NCBI RefSeq assembly: GCF_000020725.1
Contig: NC_011146.1
Coordinates: forward strand, 1,611,501 to 1,675,500
From: Citrifermentans bemidjiense Bem
GTDB taxonomy: Bacteria > Desulfobacterota > Desulfuromonadia > Geobacterales > Geobacteraceae
Reading direction: 5' to 3'
Length of the DNA stretch: 64,000 bases
Each line of letters starts with the position of its first letter. Position 1 is the stretch's first letter. A program made the position numbers and the translations under genes. The notes under the pieces are model-generated. The model was not told the DNA's origin and did not search any database. It saw nothing but the letters and a program-made list of their open reading frames with translations. Below are positions 24,868 through 33,655 of the stretch, piece after piece.

Positions 24868-26637
24868 ATGAAAAAGATAATCTCCGGCAACGAAGCGATT
24901 GCCTTGAGCTTTGAAGATTCCGGCGGCGTCTTCGCCTCCGGCTATCCCGGCACGCCCAGCACAGAAACGCTGGAAGAGGTCGCCCGCCTGGGAAACGTGT
25001 ACTGCGAATGGGCCCCGAACGAAAAGGTCGGGCTGGAATCGGCCATCGGCGCCTCCCTTGCGGGCGGCAGGGCGCTCGCCACCATGAAGCACGTGGGGGT
25101 GAACGTCGCGGCCGACGCGTTGATGACCCTCACCTATACCGGGGTGAACGCGGGCCTCATCCTGATGGCGGCCGACGACCCGGGGATGCACTCCTCCCAG
25201 AACGAGCAGGACAGCCGCAACTACGCGAAGTTCGCCAAGATCCCGATGCTCGACCCCGCCGATTCCCAGGAGGCCTACGACTACGTCCGGGCCGGGTTCG
25301 AGATCTCGGAGCGCTTCGACACCCCGGTTATGCTGCGCACCACCACCCGGATCTCACACGCGAAGGGGGTCGTGGAGCAGAAGGGGAAGGTAGCGGCGAA
25401 GGTGGGAGAGCTGGCGAAGGACGTGCCGAAGTACGTGATGCTTCCCAACTTCGGGAAGATCAAGCACGTCGCGGTCGAGGAGCGGCTCTTGAAGCTGCAG
25501 GCCTTCGCGGAGGAGTCTCCGCTTAACCGGGTGGAGATGAACGACCCCGAACTGGGGATCATCACCTCCGGCATCTCCTACCAGCACGCGAAAGAAGCGT
25601 TCCCGCAGGCCTCCTTCCTGAAGCTCGGGCTGGTGCACCCGCTGCCGGAGCAAAAGATCCGCGACTTCGCCTCCAAGGTGGGGCGGCTCATGGTGGTGGA
25701 GGAGATGGACGCCATCTTCGAGGAGCAGATCCGCGCCATGGGGATCCGGGTCGACATAGGCAAGGACCGCATCTCGCTTTGCGGCGAGGTCTGCGCCGAC
25801 ATCGTCCGCGAGGCTGCCGGCGCCCCGGCCACCTCCGCGAAGACTACGCCTGCGGGCGACCTCCCCCTGCGCCCCCCGACCTTCTGCCCCGGCTGCGCCC
25901 ACCGCGGCCTTTATTCCATCCTGAGCAAGCTGAAGGTCTTCGTATCCGGAGACATCGGCTGCTACACCCTGGGCGCGCTCCCTCCCTTGAGCGCCATGCA
26001 TACCTGCATCTGCATGGGGGCCAGCATCAGCGCTGCCCACGGCATCGCCAAGGTGAACGAGATCGCGGGGAGGACCGAAAAACCGGTGGCCGTCATCGGC
26101 GACTCCACCTTCTTCCATTCCGGCATCACCGGCCTTTTGAGCATGTCCTACAACGCGGGGAACGCCCTGGTCATCATCATGGACAACCGCACCACCGGCA
26201 TGACCGGCGGCCAGGAAAACCCCGGTTCCGGGAGGCATATCCAGGGCAATCCGGCAAAAGAGGTGGACATGGTGTCGCTCGTGAAGGTGCTGGGAATCGA
26301 AAACGTCTTCGAGATCAACTCCTACGACTTGAAGGAGACAGAGGCCGCCATCAGGCGCGGGTTGGAGACGCCTGGCCCCTACGTCCTCGTGGACAAAAAC
26401 CCCTGCGTTCTGCGCTACCGGGTGAAAAAGCCGCTGGTTCAGGTCTCGGCCGAGAAATGCACCGGTTGCCGCGCCTGCCTCAAGGCCTCCTGCGTCGCCC
26501 TGGGACTCAAGGGCTCGGGAGAGAAGCCGAAGGTCTCCATCGACCCCAACATCTGCAACGGATGCGGGGTATGCAGCCAGCATTGTAAATTCGACGCCAT
26601 GACCGTCGCAAGCGGAGGGAGCCATGAAAGCATTTAA
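24868..26637 (+). CDS. iorA: Indolepyruvate (arylpyruvate):ferredoxin oxidoreductase, alpha subunit
   Basis: 589 residues. The N-terminal pyrimidine-binding domain includes GYPGTPSTETLEEVARL; the TPP-binding domain includes CPGCAHRGLYSIL and AVIGDSTFFHSGITGLLSM with DNRTTGMTGGQENPG. Two C-terminal [4Fe-4S] motifs, CTGCRACLKASC and CNGCGVCSQHC, complete the IorA architecture. The enzyme oxidatively decarboxylates aryl-2-oxoacids from aromatic amino acids to aryl-acetyl-CoA and reduces ferredoxin. ATG at 24868 is used, with AAAGGAAC upstream. It overlaps iorB by 14 bases. Confidence 0.95.
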   Translation: MKKIISGNEAIALSFEDSGGVFASGYPGTPSTETLEEVARLGNVYCEWAPNEKVGLESAIGASLAGGRALATMKHVGVNVAADALMTLTYTGVNAGLILMAADDPGMHSSQNEQDSRNYAKFAKIPMLDPADSQEAYDYVRAGFEISERFDTPVMLRTTTRISHAKGVVEQKGKVAAKVGELAKDVPKYVMLPNFGKIKHVAVEERLLKLQAFAEESPLNRVEMNDPELGIITSGISYQHAKEAFPQASFLKLGLVHPLPEQKIRDFASKVGRLMVVEEMDAIFEEQIRAMGIRVDIGKDRISLCGEVCADIVREAAGAPATSAKTTPAGDLPLRPPTFCPGCAHRGLYSILSKLKVFVSGDIGCYTLGALPPLSAMHTCICMGASISAAHGIAKVNEIAGRTEKPVAVIGDSTFFHSGITGLLSMSYNAGNALVIIMDNRTTGMTGGQENPGSGRHIQGNPAKEVDMVSLVKVLGIENVFEINSYDLKETEAAIRRGLETPGPYVLVDKNPCVLRYRVKKPLVQVSAEKCTGCRACLKASCVALGLKGSGEKPKVSIDPNICNGCGVCSQHCKFDAMTVASGGSHESI

Positions 26638-27199
26638 CATCGTCATTGCCGGGGTAGGGGGGCAGGGGGTGCTGATGGCTTCCAAGGTGCTGGCCGAAAG
26701 CGCTCTGGCTAGCAGCATGGACGTAAAGCAAAACGAGGTTCACGGCATGGCGCAAAGGGGCGGGAGCGTCATCTCCTTCGTCCGCATCGGCGCCAAGGTG
26801 CACTCGCCGGTGGTGCTTCCGGGCACCGCCGACATCCTCATCTCCTTCGAGCCTTTGGAGGCGCTGCGCTACCTGCACTACCTGAAGCCCGGCGGCAAGC
26901 TCGTCTACAACAAGGCGTGCATCAACCCGAGTACGGTGGCGGCGGGTCTTGCCACCTATCCCGGCGACGTCGCGCAGCGGATAACAGCGGCCTGCCCCGA
27001 CGCCAGGGCGATAGATGCGCTGCAGGTGGCGAAAGAAGCCGGAAACGCCAAGGCGGTGAACATGGTCATGGTCGGCTCGGTCATGAAGGGGCTCCCCATT
27101 GACTCGGAGGTTGTGGAGGGCGTGGTCAGGGAGATATCCCGCGGCAAGGGTGAGGACGTCAACATGGCCGCGCTGCGCGGAGGAGCCGCTACGGCCTGA
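26624..27199 (+). CDS. iorB: Indolepyruvate (arylpyruvate):ferredoxin oxidoreductase, beta subunit
   Basis: 191 residues, the gamma-type domain of 2-oxoacid:ferredoxin oxidoreductases: NIVIAGVGGQGVLMASKVLAE at the N-terminus, NEVHGMAQRGGSVISFVRIG and PADIL-like DILISFEPLEALR. It is the small subunit of the IorAB heterodimer and follows iorA with a 14-base overlap. GGAGG precedes its ATG inside the iorA sequence. Confidence 0.94.
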   Translation: MKAFNIVIAGVGGQGVLMASKVLAESALASSMDVKQNEVHGMAQRGGSVISFVRIGAKVHSPVVLPGTADILISFEPLEALRYLHYLKPGGKLVYNKACINPSTVAAGLATYPGDVAQRITAACPDARAIDALQVAKEAGNAKAVNMVMVGSVMKGLPIDSEVVEGVVREISRGKGEDVNMAALRGGAATA

Positions 27200-27217
27200 T
27201 TCCGTGTGCGGTAGGGA

Positions 27218-27247
27218 GGGGGACAGGCACCTGGCGGAGCCAGTCCA
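27218..27247. repeat. Repeat of the GGGGACAGGCACC / GGAGCCAGTCC family
   Basis: GGGGGACAGGCACC followed by GGCGGAGCCAGTCC between iorB and the ACT gene. One strand of the palindrome is degraded. Confidence 0.7.
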
Positions 27248-27281
27248 CCCGCGGCGCCAACATAGAAAGATGGAGGCATCC

Positions 27282-27737
27282 ATGAAACTGAAACAGCTGT
27301 CGGTCTTTCTGGAAAATTCACCCGGCCGCCTGTACCAGGCGGCCAGCGCGCTGGGCAATGCCGGCCTCAACCTGCGTTCCCTGAGCATCTGCGACACGGC
27401 CGGCTTCGGCGTTCTGCGCATCCTGGTGTCGGACGTGGCCAAGGCGCGGCGCGTGATCATGGAACAACAGCTTCCGGCTCGTGTCGACGACGTCGTCGCC
27501 ATCGAGATCGAAGACCGGCCGGGAAGCCTCGCCAACCAGGTGCTCAAGCTCTTTCTGGATTACCAGGTCAACGTCGAGTACATGTACGCGCTTGCCGGCA
27601 CGGGCCCGTCCTCCGGCAAGGCGGTCATGGTGCTGCGCTTCAACGACAACGACCGGGCCATAGAGCTGATGCTGAAAAACGGCATAAAGATCCTGGACGC
27701 CGAGTCTTTCGGCATGGCCGAGGCCCAACCGGCGTAG
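27282..27737 (+). CDS. Tandem ACT-domain protein
   Basis: 151 residues made of two ACT domains: LKQLSVFLENSPGRLYQAASALGNAGLNLRSLSI at residues 1-70 and VVAIEIEDRPGSLANQVLKLFLDYQVNVEYMYA at about 70-140. Stand-alone ACT pairs of this type are often encoded beside iorAB and phenylacetate-CoA ligase genes and probably bind an aromatic amino acid or a relative. There is no DNA-binding or catalytic domain. GGAGG precedes the ATG. Confidence 0.88.
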   Translation: MKLKQLSVFLENSPGRLYQAASALGNAGLNLRSLSICDTAGFGVLRILVSDVAKARRVIMEQQLPARVDDVVAIEIEDRPGSLANQVLKLFLDYQVNVEYMYALAGTGPSSGKAVMVLRFNDNDRAIELMLKNGIKILDAESFGMAEAQPA

Positions 27738-27952
27738 CGAGCAGCAGCCGAAAGGGTGCGTCTCCCCGCTCTCCTTCCCCCGGAGGGGGGAGGCCGGGAG
27801 GGGGGAAGAACAGGCTGGCCCCCTCTCTGACCCTCCCCCTCCGGGGGCGGGGATTTGTGGGTGTGGCACCCCCCTTTGAGAAGGGGGACTTTCCGCTGAG
27901 GCTTAACGAGAGCTTCTCGATCAAGTAAATCTTTAGAGCAAGGAGAGACGCC

Positions 27953-28921
27953 ATGAAGGGAAATAGCAGTTATACGCCAAAGAAGTTCGCGGTCATAGGC
28001 GCCGGCCCCGTCGGGTGCGTGCTTGCCGCTTTCCTGACCCGGGGAGGATACGAGGTAACCCTTTGCGACGTCGTCCCCACCCTGCTCGTGCCGGCCCTTG
28101 ACCCGGGGATCATCGTCGAGGGGGCCGACTCGCTCCAGGCGAAGGTCGCCAAGGTGACCACCACCCTCGACGATATCGTAAGCGACCCACCCGATGTCAT
28201 CTTCGTCACCGTGAAGGCGACCGCTCTCCCCTTGATAGCCTCGGCGCTGGAGGGGTTCGTCGCCGATGGGCGCTACGTGGTCAGCTGGCAAAACGGCATA
28301 GATACCGAACTGGAACTGGCAAAGCATCTGGGGACCAAGGCCGTGATGCGCGCGGTGGTCAATTACGGTTGCGTGCCGCTCAGCCCCGCCCACGTGCGGG
28401 TCGCCTTCCATCACCGCCCCCATTTCCTCCAGGAGCTGGACCCTGAGTCCCGCGAAGCGGCCGTCGGCATCTGTGAAGCCTTGAGCGGGACGGGGCTCGA
28501 GACCCAGCACACCGACCGGATCGTGGACAAGGTGTGGCGCAAGTCCGTGATGAACTCCTGCATGAACGCCATCTGCGCGGTGACCGGCAAGACCATGGTG
28601 CAGATCATCCTCGACCCCATCCTGTTGAACCTGGTGGATTCGTTGATCAAGGAGGGGGTCGCGGTGGCCAGGGCGAACGAGTTCACGCTGGGGTCCGACT
28701 TCTACCCCTACTGCATCAACTACCTGAAGAACGCTGGGAACCACAAGCCCTCCATGCTGCAGGACATCGAGGCGGGGCGCAGGACCGAAGTCGACTACAT
28801 CAACGGCAAGATCGTCGAGTACGGCGCGCAGGCCGGCATGCCCACCCCGTACAACACCATGATCCACGGCCTGGTCAAGGCGCTGGAGTGCAGGCCGTTC
28901 GATGAGGCCAAAGCTGCGTGA
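27953..28921 (+). CDS. Ketopantoate reductase (PanE/ApbA) family oxidoreductase
   Basis: 322 residues. The N-terminus FAVIGAGPVGCVLAAFLTRGGYEVTLCD binds NAD(P); VWRKSVMNSCMNAICAVTGK and the C-terminal LQDIEAGRRTEVDYINGKIVEYGAQAGMPTPYNTM are typical of the PanE C-terminal domain. Some family members are 2-hydroxyacid dehydrogenases rather than pantothenate enzymes. Beside iorAB and a 2-hydroxyacyl-CoA dehydratase, reduction of an aryl-2-oxoacid to a 2-hydroxyacid is an attractive role, but this is inference. A 215-base repeat-rich gap separates it from the ACT gene. Confidence 0.85.
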   Translation: MKGNSSYTPKKFAVIGAGPVGCVLAAFLTRGGYEVTLCDVVPTLLVPALDPGIIVEGADSLQAKVAKVTTTLDDIVSDPPDVIFVTVKATALPLIASALEGFVADGRYVVSWQNGIDTELELAKHLGTKAVMRAVVNYGCVPLSPAHVRVAFHHRPHFLQELDPESREAAVGICEALSGTGLETQHTDRIVDKVWRKSVMNSCMNAICAVTGKTMVQIILDPILLNLVDSLIKEGVAVARANEFTLGSDFYPYCINYLKNAGNHKPSMLQDIEAGRRTEVDYINGKIVEYGAQAGMPTPYNTMIHGLVKALECRPFDEAKAA

Positions 28922-29272
28922 GCCCCTCACCCCAACCCTCTCCCAGAGGGAGAGGGGGCATGGACGCAGGCCCTGCGTTCCCAAGGTGGACCTTGGGAAC
29001 GAGATTAAATAGGAGAAAGTTTGGCAGAAAGTCCCCTCCCCTGGAAGGGGAGGGACAGGGTGGGGGAAGGCTGAAGGAGGAAGGCTGAAGGAGGGAGGCT
29101 GAAGGAGGGAGGCTGAAGGAGGGAGGCTGAAGGAGGGAGGTGCGTCAACGGAGGGAGGTGCGTCAACGGAGGGAGGACCAATTTTGATAGGGCAACTACC
29201 TGACCGGACACTGGGAGAAACGAGATGAACTGAAGCGTTTTTTGGCGAGACACCGTAAAAGGAGGGGAACCA
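28922..29272. other. Repeat-filled intergenic region before the symporter genes
   Basis: This 351-base gap starts with GC-rich REP-like sequence (GGGAGAGGG types, 28925-29060), continues with the tandem array at 29069-29174 and ends with AAAAGGAGGGG before the DUF485 start. No promoter could be assigned. It marks the end of the dehydratase/iorAB set. Confidence 0.6.
29069..29174. repeat. Tandem minisatellite: five 14-base units then two 18-base units
   Basis: Five copies of GGCTGAAGGAGGGA (the first with one change) occupy 29069-29138, then two copies of GGTGCGTCAACGGAGGGA occupy 29139-29174. Both units end in GGAGGGA, so the second array probably grew from a mutated first unit. Such arrays vary in copy number between strains. 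Confidence 0.9.
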
Positions 29273-29596
29273 ATGGTGGAAAAGGAAATCGATTGGGCTG
29301 CCATAGCCAGCCATCCGAAGTTCGTGGAGTTGCACCAGGCGAAGATGAGGTTTCTGGTAGGGCTGTGGGTTTTTGGGGCGACGTCGTATTTTCTGCTGCT
29401 GGTCGGGGCCATATCCTTCCCCGACCTGTTCAACGCCCGGATCATGGGGCGGCTCAATTTCGGCTACCTGTTCTGCCTGTTCCAGTTTGTCCTGGCCTGG
29501 GCCATCGCGATCATCTACACGCGCAAATCCAACCGGGAATTCGATCCCCTTACCACTGAACTGGTCGAGATGATCTTGAAGGAGGAATGCCAATGA
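29273..29596 (+). CDS. DUF485 small membrane protein
   Basis: 107 residues with two membrane helices (FLVGLWVFGATSYFLLLVGA and FGYLFCLFQFVLAWAIAIIY) and charged ends. DUF485 proteins are regularly encoded directly before cation:acetate symporters of the SSS family and are presumed accessory subunits. The stop overlaps the next start (ATGA), confirming coupling to the symporter. Confidence 0.92.
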   Translation: MVEKEIDWAAIASHPKFVELHQAKMRFLVGLWVFGATSYFLLLVGAISFPDLFNARIMGRLNFGYLFCLFQFVLAWAIAIIYTRKSNREFDPLTTELVEMILKEECQ

Positions 29597-31572
29597 GATA
29601 TCTGTTCCTTCCCTTGCTGATGGTACTGATCTTCGGCACCTCCGCGCTTGCAGCCGATGTGTCCGCCCAGGCGGCCCCAGGCGGCCCCAATGCCGTAGCA
29701 GCCGCCGCTGCCAAGGCCCCGCCGGGGCTCGCCGCTTCCCCGCAAGCGCCCGCTGCAGCGGCGGCCAAGGCTCAGGCACCGGCGCCGGCGCCGGGCGGCA
29801 AGAAGATGCAGACCAACCGCACGTTCACCATCAGCATGTTCCTCTTGATCATCGCGGCGACCGCCGGGATCGTGGTCTGGGCCTCGAAAAGCACCACCAC
29901 CGCATCCGATTATTACGCGGCGGGCGGTGGCATTTCCGGGATTCAGAACGGCTGGGCCATCGCCGGAGATTTCCTCTCCGCCGCGACCTTCCTCGGGATC
30001 ACCGGACTCATGTCTCTCTTCGGCCCGGACGGGTTCATGTACTCGGTGGGGATCATCATCAGCTTTCTCACCATCCTCCTCATCATCGCCGAACCATGCC
30101 GCAATGCCGGCAAGTACACCCTGGGCGACATCCTCGCCTTCCGTTCGTCGTCCCGGGTAGTGCGGGCTGTCGCGGCCCTTTCCGCCGTGGTGGTTTCCAT
30201 CTTCTACCTGCTCGGGCAGATGGTGGGGGCCGGCAAACTGATGCAGCTCCTTTTGGGGATTCCCTACAAGGTCTCGATCATAGGAGTCGGTGCCCTGATC
30301 ATCGTCTACGTGGCGCTGGGCGGGATGAAGGCGACCACCTGGGTGCAGATCATCAAGGCCGCGCTCCTCATGTTCACCGGGGTCGTCCTGAGCGTCGGGA
30401 TACTCTGGAAGTCGGGATTCAGCCTCTTCGCATTCTTCGACAGCGTGGCGACCAGCCCGCAGATCCAGGATCACGTGCGTGGCGTCATGAAGCACCCGGT
30501 GGCGCAGCCGGGGTTCGATTACGGCCAGCGCTTCCTGGAGCTGGGGCTTTTCTTCAAGAACCCGCTGGACCAGGTATCCCTCGGACTTGCGTGGATCCTC
30601 GGGGCCGCCGGCCTGCCGCACGTCATGATGCGGTTTTTCACCGTGCCCAACGCCAAGGAGGCTAGAAAGAGCGTGGTCGCCTCCATGTTCCTGATCGGCC
30701 TGTTCCTGATCATGGTTTCCTTCCTGGGCTTTGGCGCCGCCCTTTATGTCACCCCGCAGAAGATTATGGCGCTCGACAAGGGGGGCAACATGGCGGGGCT
30801 CATGATCGCGCAGTATATCGGCGGCGGGGCGGGTACCGTCACCGGAGACCTGCTCCTGGCCTTTGTCTGCGCCGTCGCTTTCGCCACCATACTCGCGGTC
30901 GTCTCGGGTCTGGTGCTCGCATCCTCGGCGGCCATCGCCCACGATTTGTACGTCAACGTCATTAAAAAGGGGAAGGCGGATCAGGGGACACAGATAAAGG
31001 TCGCCAGGGTGGCATCGTTTTTCGTCGGCGCCATCGCCATCGTGCTCGGCATTGCCTGCGAAAACCTCAACATCGCGCAGCTGGTCGGCCTTGCGCTTGC
31101 CGTGGTGGCTTCGGCGAACTTCCCCGTCCTGATCTTCGCGCTGTTCTGGAAGCGGTTCAATTCAGCCGGGATCATCGCCGGCTTGGTGGTCGGCACCGTG
31201 GTGACCATCGGGATCCTGATGGTTTCGCCGAACATGACCTATCCCAAGAAGGTGGCTGCCGACGCCCAGAAGGTCGTGCTCGCCTTGGAGAAAAAGCAAA
31301 GCGAGGCTGGGGGGCTTTCCGCTGTGGAGTTGAAAACGCTGGAAAAGGCGAAATCGGATTACGTGCTGAACAAGGAAGGGACCTCGCTGGTGGGGCTCGA
31401 CGCGCCGCTATTCCCGCTCAAAAACCCGGGGATACTTTCCGTGCCCATCGGGTTCTTCGTTACCATCGCCGCTACCTTTTTGTTCCGCAACCGTCGCGAG
31501 GAAGAGATGTTCGAGGAACTGTTCGTCCGGCAGACCACGGGATACGGCATGGCCAAGGCGGCCAAGCACTGA
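29593..31572 (+). CDS. Sodium:solute symporter, ActP/acetate-permease type
   Basis: About 659 residues. A signal-peptide-like N-terminus (LFLPLLMVLIFGTSALAA) and an alanine/proline-rich linker of about 50 residues precede the SSS core, which starts at TFTISMFLLIIAATAGIVVW and has ASDYYAAGGGISGIQNGWAIAGDFLSAATFLG, the sodium-site segment of this family. About 13 helices follow. An insert of about 60 residues near the C-terminus (MTYPKKVAADAQ to PLFPLKNPG) interrupts the last helices. Acetate is the usual substrate; another short carboxylate is possible. ATG at 29593 has AGGAGG at good spacing. Confidence 0.9.
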   Translation: MRYLFLPLLMVLIFGTSALAADVSAQAAPGGPNAVAAAAAKAPPGLAASPQAPAAAAAKAQAPAPAPGGKKMQTNRTFTISMFLLIIAATAGIVVWASKSTTTASDYYAAGGGISGIQNGWAIAGDFLSAATFLGITGLMSLFGPDGFMYSVGIIISFLTILLIIAEPCRNAGKYTLGDILAFRSSSRVVRAVAALSAVVVSIFYLLGQMVGAGKLMQLLLGIPYKVSIIGVGALIIVYVALGGMKATTWVQIIKAALLMFTGVVLSVGILWKSGFSLFAFFDSVATSPQIQDHVRGVMKHPVAQPGFDYGQRFLELGLFFKNPLDQVSLGLAWILGAAGLPHVMMRFFTVPNAKEARKSVVASMFLIGLFLIMVSFLGFGAALYVTPQKIMALDKGGNMAGLMIAQYIGGGAGTVTGDLLLAFVCAVAFATILAVVSGLVLASSAAIAHDLYVNVIKKGKADQGTQIKVARVASFFVGAIAIVLGIACENLNIAQLVGLALAVVASANFPVLIFALFWKRFNSAGIIAGLVVGTVVTIGILMVSPNMTYPKKVAADAQKVVLALEKKQSEAGGLSAVELKTLEKAKSDYVLNKEGTSLVGLDAPLFPLKNPGILSVPIGFFVTIAATFLFRNRREEEMFEELFVRQTTGYGMAKAAKH

Positions 31573-31579
31573 TGAGTCA

Positions 31580-31610
31580 AATTCCCCCTCCCGTCAAGGG
31601 AGGGGGAATT
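31580..31610. terminator. Perfect 13-base inverted repeat after the symporter gene
   Basis: AATTCCCCCTCCC and GGGAGGGGGAATT are separated by GTCAA, starting eight bases after the symporter stop. It belongs to the CCCCCTCCC repeat family. There is no long T run, so it may act as a transcript-stabilising hairpin or weak terminator. Confidence 0.5.
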
Positions 31611-31703
31611 CGGAAACAGTTTGTAGGGGGGTGGGGGGAGGTAGAGGGAAGGGGATCTAATCGTCGCGGCGCGGCCCCTAGAGGGACAAGGGCATGATTG
31701 AGC

Positions 31704-31742
31704 TTGACCAAATTGGTGTAATATGGTACCACTATACCATTA
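31704..31742 (+). promoter_or_regulatory. Promoter with GTA-N6-TAC palindromic operator (histidine kinase operon)
   Basis: TTGACC at 31704-31709 and, after 17 bases, TACCAC at 31727. The palindrome ATATGGTA-N6-TACCATTA at 31721-31742 has perfect ATGGTA/TACCAT arms and overlaps the -10. It is the most symmetric copy of the motif in the window and lies about 100 bases before the kinase start. Confidence 0.7.
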
Positions 31743-31843
31743 TTACGCCGGTCACCCGAAACGGTCTGGACAAAGGTACCTTCCCCGCTGGGGGAGGAGC
31801 TCTGCAGGCGAGGTCGTCGACCTACCAGGAAAAGGATCGTTAC

Positions 31844-33655
31844 ATGACCGCCTTTTTCCGCACATTCAAACTCCCGCTTGCCCTTTTGCTTATCGTAGGC
31901 CTGACCGCCTGCGCCTTCATCACCATCCGCCGCGCCAACAACGGGGTCCGCGCCGAGGCGCGCGCCCGCTTCTTCGAACAGTACAACCGTCAGCAGTACC
32001 TCGTCGCCGAACTCACAGCGCACTCCCTCGATGAAATGTTCGCCACCTTCAGCCGCAACCTCGAACTGGTCGCCGGCCTCTTCGACGGCAAAGAGGTCGA
32101 CCGCGAACAGTCGCAACGGCTCAAGGTGCATCTGGAAAAGATCTACGGCTCGCTGCTCGGTACCCCCGTTATCGACCTGGTCGTCTTCGACAGCAAGGGG
32201 GTCGCCGTCGCCATAGAGCCGCACGACAATTTCACCTTGGGGCGCAGTTACGCCTGGCGCGACTACTATCGGTGGGTGCGGGACCAGCGGCAGCCGGGGC
32301 GGATGTACATCTCGCCCTTCATGCAGTTGGCGGGGGGGCGGAAACGCGGGGTAAAGGAGTTGATCGTAGCTAGAGGGATCTACGGCCCACGCGGCGAGTT
32401 CAACGGCGTGGTCGCCTGCACGCTCGACTTCGACAAGCTGGCCCGAAAGCATGTCCTCTCCGTCAAGATCGGCAAGCACGGCCAGGCCTGGCTCATGGAC
32501 AGCACCACCAGGACCATCCTGGTCGACCCGAACGGCAGGATCGCGGGGCAGACCTTCGACGAGGCGCTGCGGCGCAAATGGCCGCGCCTTTACGACCTGC
32601 TCCTTTCGGCTGAGGACGGCAAACCCGGCAGCGGCTGGTACGAGTTCGAGGACCCGGCCGACCCGCGCCTGAAGGTCCGCAAGCTGGTCAGCTACCACCC
32701 GGTGCGCCTGGAAAACCGGCTCTGGACAGTGGGGGTGACCACGCCGGAAAGGGAGGTCGAAGCGCTCCTCTCTTCGTTCCTGCAGCGGCAGGAGGCCATC
32801 TCCACCACGCTCCTCGTCACCATAATCGGAGGAGCGGCATTCCTCCTCGCGCTGCTTTATCACTGGAACCGCACGCTTACCGCACAGGTCGGCCTGCACA
32901 CCCGCGCCTTGAGCGAGACACATTCGCGCCTGGAGGCAACCTTCGACGAATTGCTCGTCGCCAAGAAGGTGGCCGCGGTCGGGCATCTGGCGCTCGGGCT
33001 CGCCCACGAGATCCGCAACCCCCTTTCCGCCATCCAGATGAACATGCAGATGATCCGCAAGAAGATCGAGCCCACCGGGGTCCTCTGCGAGAACTTCTCC
33101 ATTGCCGACGGCGAAATCCAGCGCCTGAACCGCCTGTTGAAAGACGTTCTGGATTTCGCGCGCCCACGCCCCCTGCGGCTGCAGACGGTCGATCTGGCCG
33201 AAATAGTGCGGCGCCTGCTGCAACTGGTTGACCAACGCCTGGCCCAGTACGGCGTTACCCCCACCACCGATATCGAATCGCCGCTTGAGCTTGTCTGCGA
33301 CCCCGAGCAGATCCACCAGGTGCTCTTGAATCTGGTGCTGAACGCCATGGAGGCGATGGATGGGGTCGCCGGTGACAGGACCCTCAAGGTCATCGCCTAC
33401 CGCAAAGAGAGCCAGGCCTACGTACTTGTGAGCGATTCCGGGAGGGGGATAGGCCCCGACAAGTGCGAGCAGCTGTTCGATCCCTTTTACACAACCAAGG
33501 TTTCAGGGGGAGGGCTTGGGTTGTCCATCCTGCAGACCATCGTCCTCTCTCATGGCGGGTCCGTTTCCGTGACGGGCGGGACCGGCGCCGGCGCTACCTT
33601 TACCGTCGTACTTCCCCTCGCGGGGCCTTCAGGAACTGGAGAAAAAACACCGTGA
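31844..33655 (+). CDS. Membrane sensor histidine kinase, NtrB type with Cache domain
   Basis: About 603 residues. Helix 1 (LPLALLLIVGLTACAFITI), a periplasmic Cache-type sensor of about 280 residues (FTLGRSYAWRDYYRWVRDQRQPGRMYISPFMQ), helix 2 (STTLLVTIIGGAAFLLALLYHW), then HisKA with LAHEIRNPLSAIQMNMQMI (phospho-acceptor His about 388) and a HATPase domain (VLLNLVLNAMEAMDG, DSGRGIGPD, GGGLGLSI). ATG at 31844 has AAGGA upstream. Its stop overlaps the GTG of the response regulator. By position and type the pair resembles the BamVW system reported for G. metallireducens aromatic genes, but orthology is not shown here. Confidence 0.9.
   Translation: MTAFFRTFKLPLALLLIVGLTACAFITIRRANNGVRAEARARFFEQYNRQQYLVAELTAHSLDEMFATFSRNLELVAGLFDGKEVDREQSQRLKVHLEKIYGSLLGTPVIDLVVFDSKGVAVAIEPHDNFTLGRSYAWRDYYRWVRDQRQPGRMYISPFMQLAGGRKRGVKELIVARGIYGPRGEFNGVVACTLDFDKLARKHVLSVKIGKHGQAWLMDSTTRTILVDPNGRIAGQTFDEALRRKWPRLYDLLLSAEDGKPGSGWYEFEDPADPRLKVRKLVSYHPVRLENRLWTVGVTTPEREVEALLSSFLQRQEAISTTLLVTIIGGAAFLLALLYHWNRTLTAQVGLHTRALSETHSRLEATFDELLVAKKVAAVGHLALGLAHEIRNPLSAIQMNMQMIRKKIEPTGVLCENFSIADGEIQRLNRLLKDVLDFARPRPLRLQTVDLAEIVRRLLQLVDQRLAQYGVTPTTDIESPLELVCDPEQIHQVLLNLVLNAMEAMDGVAGDRTLKVIAYRKESQAYVLVSDSGRGIGPDKCEQLFDPFYTTKVSGGGLGLSILQTIVLSHGGSVSVTGGTGAGATFTVVLPLAGPSGTGEKTP

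Noticed and set aside
28925..29060. CRISPR-like direct repeats in the GC-rich gap
   Set aside because: The repeats are short palindromes and a tandem minisatellite with no spacers of regular length.
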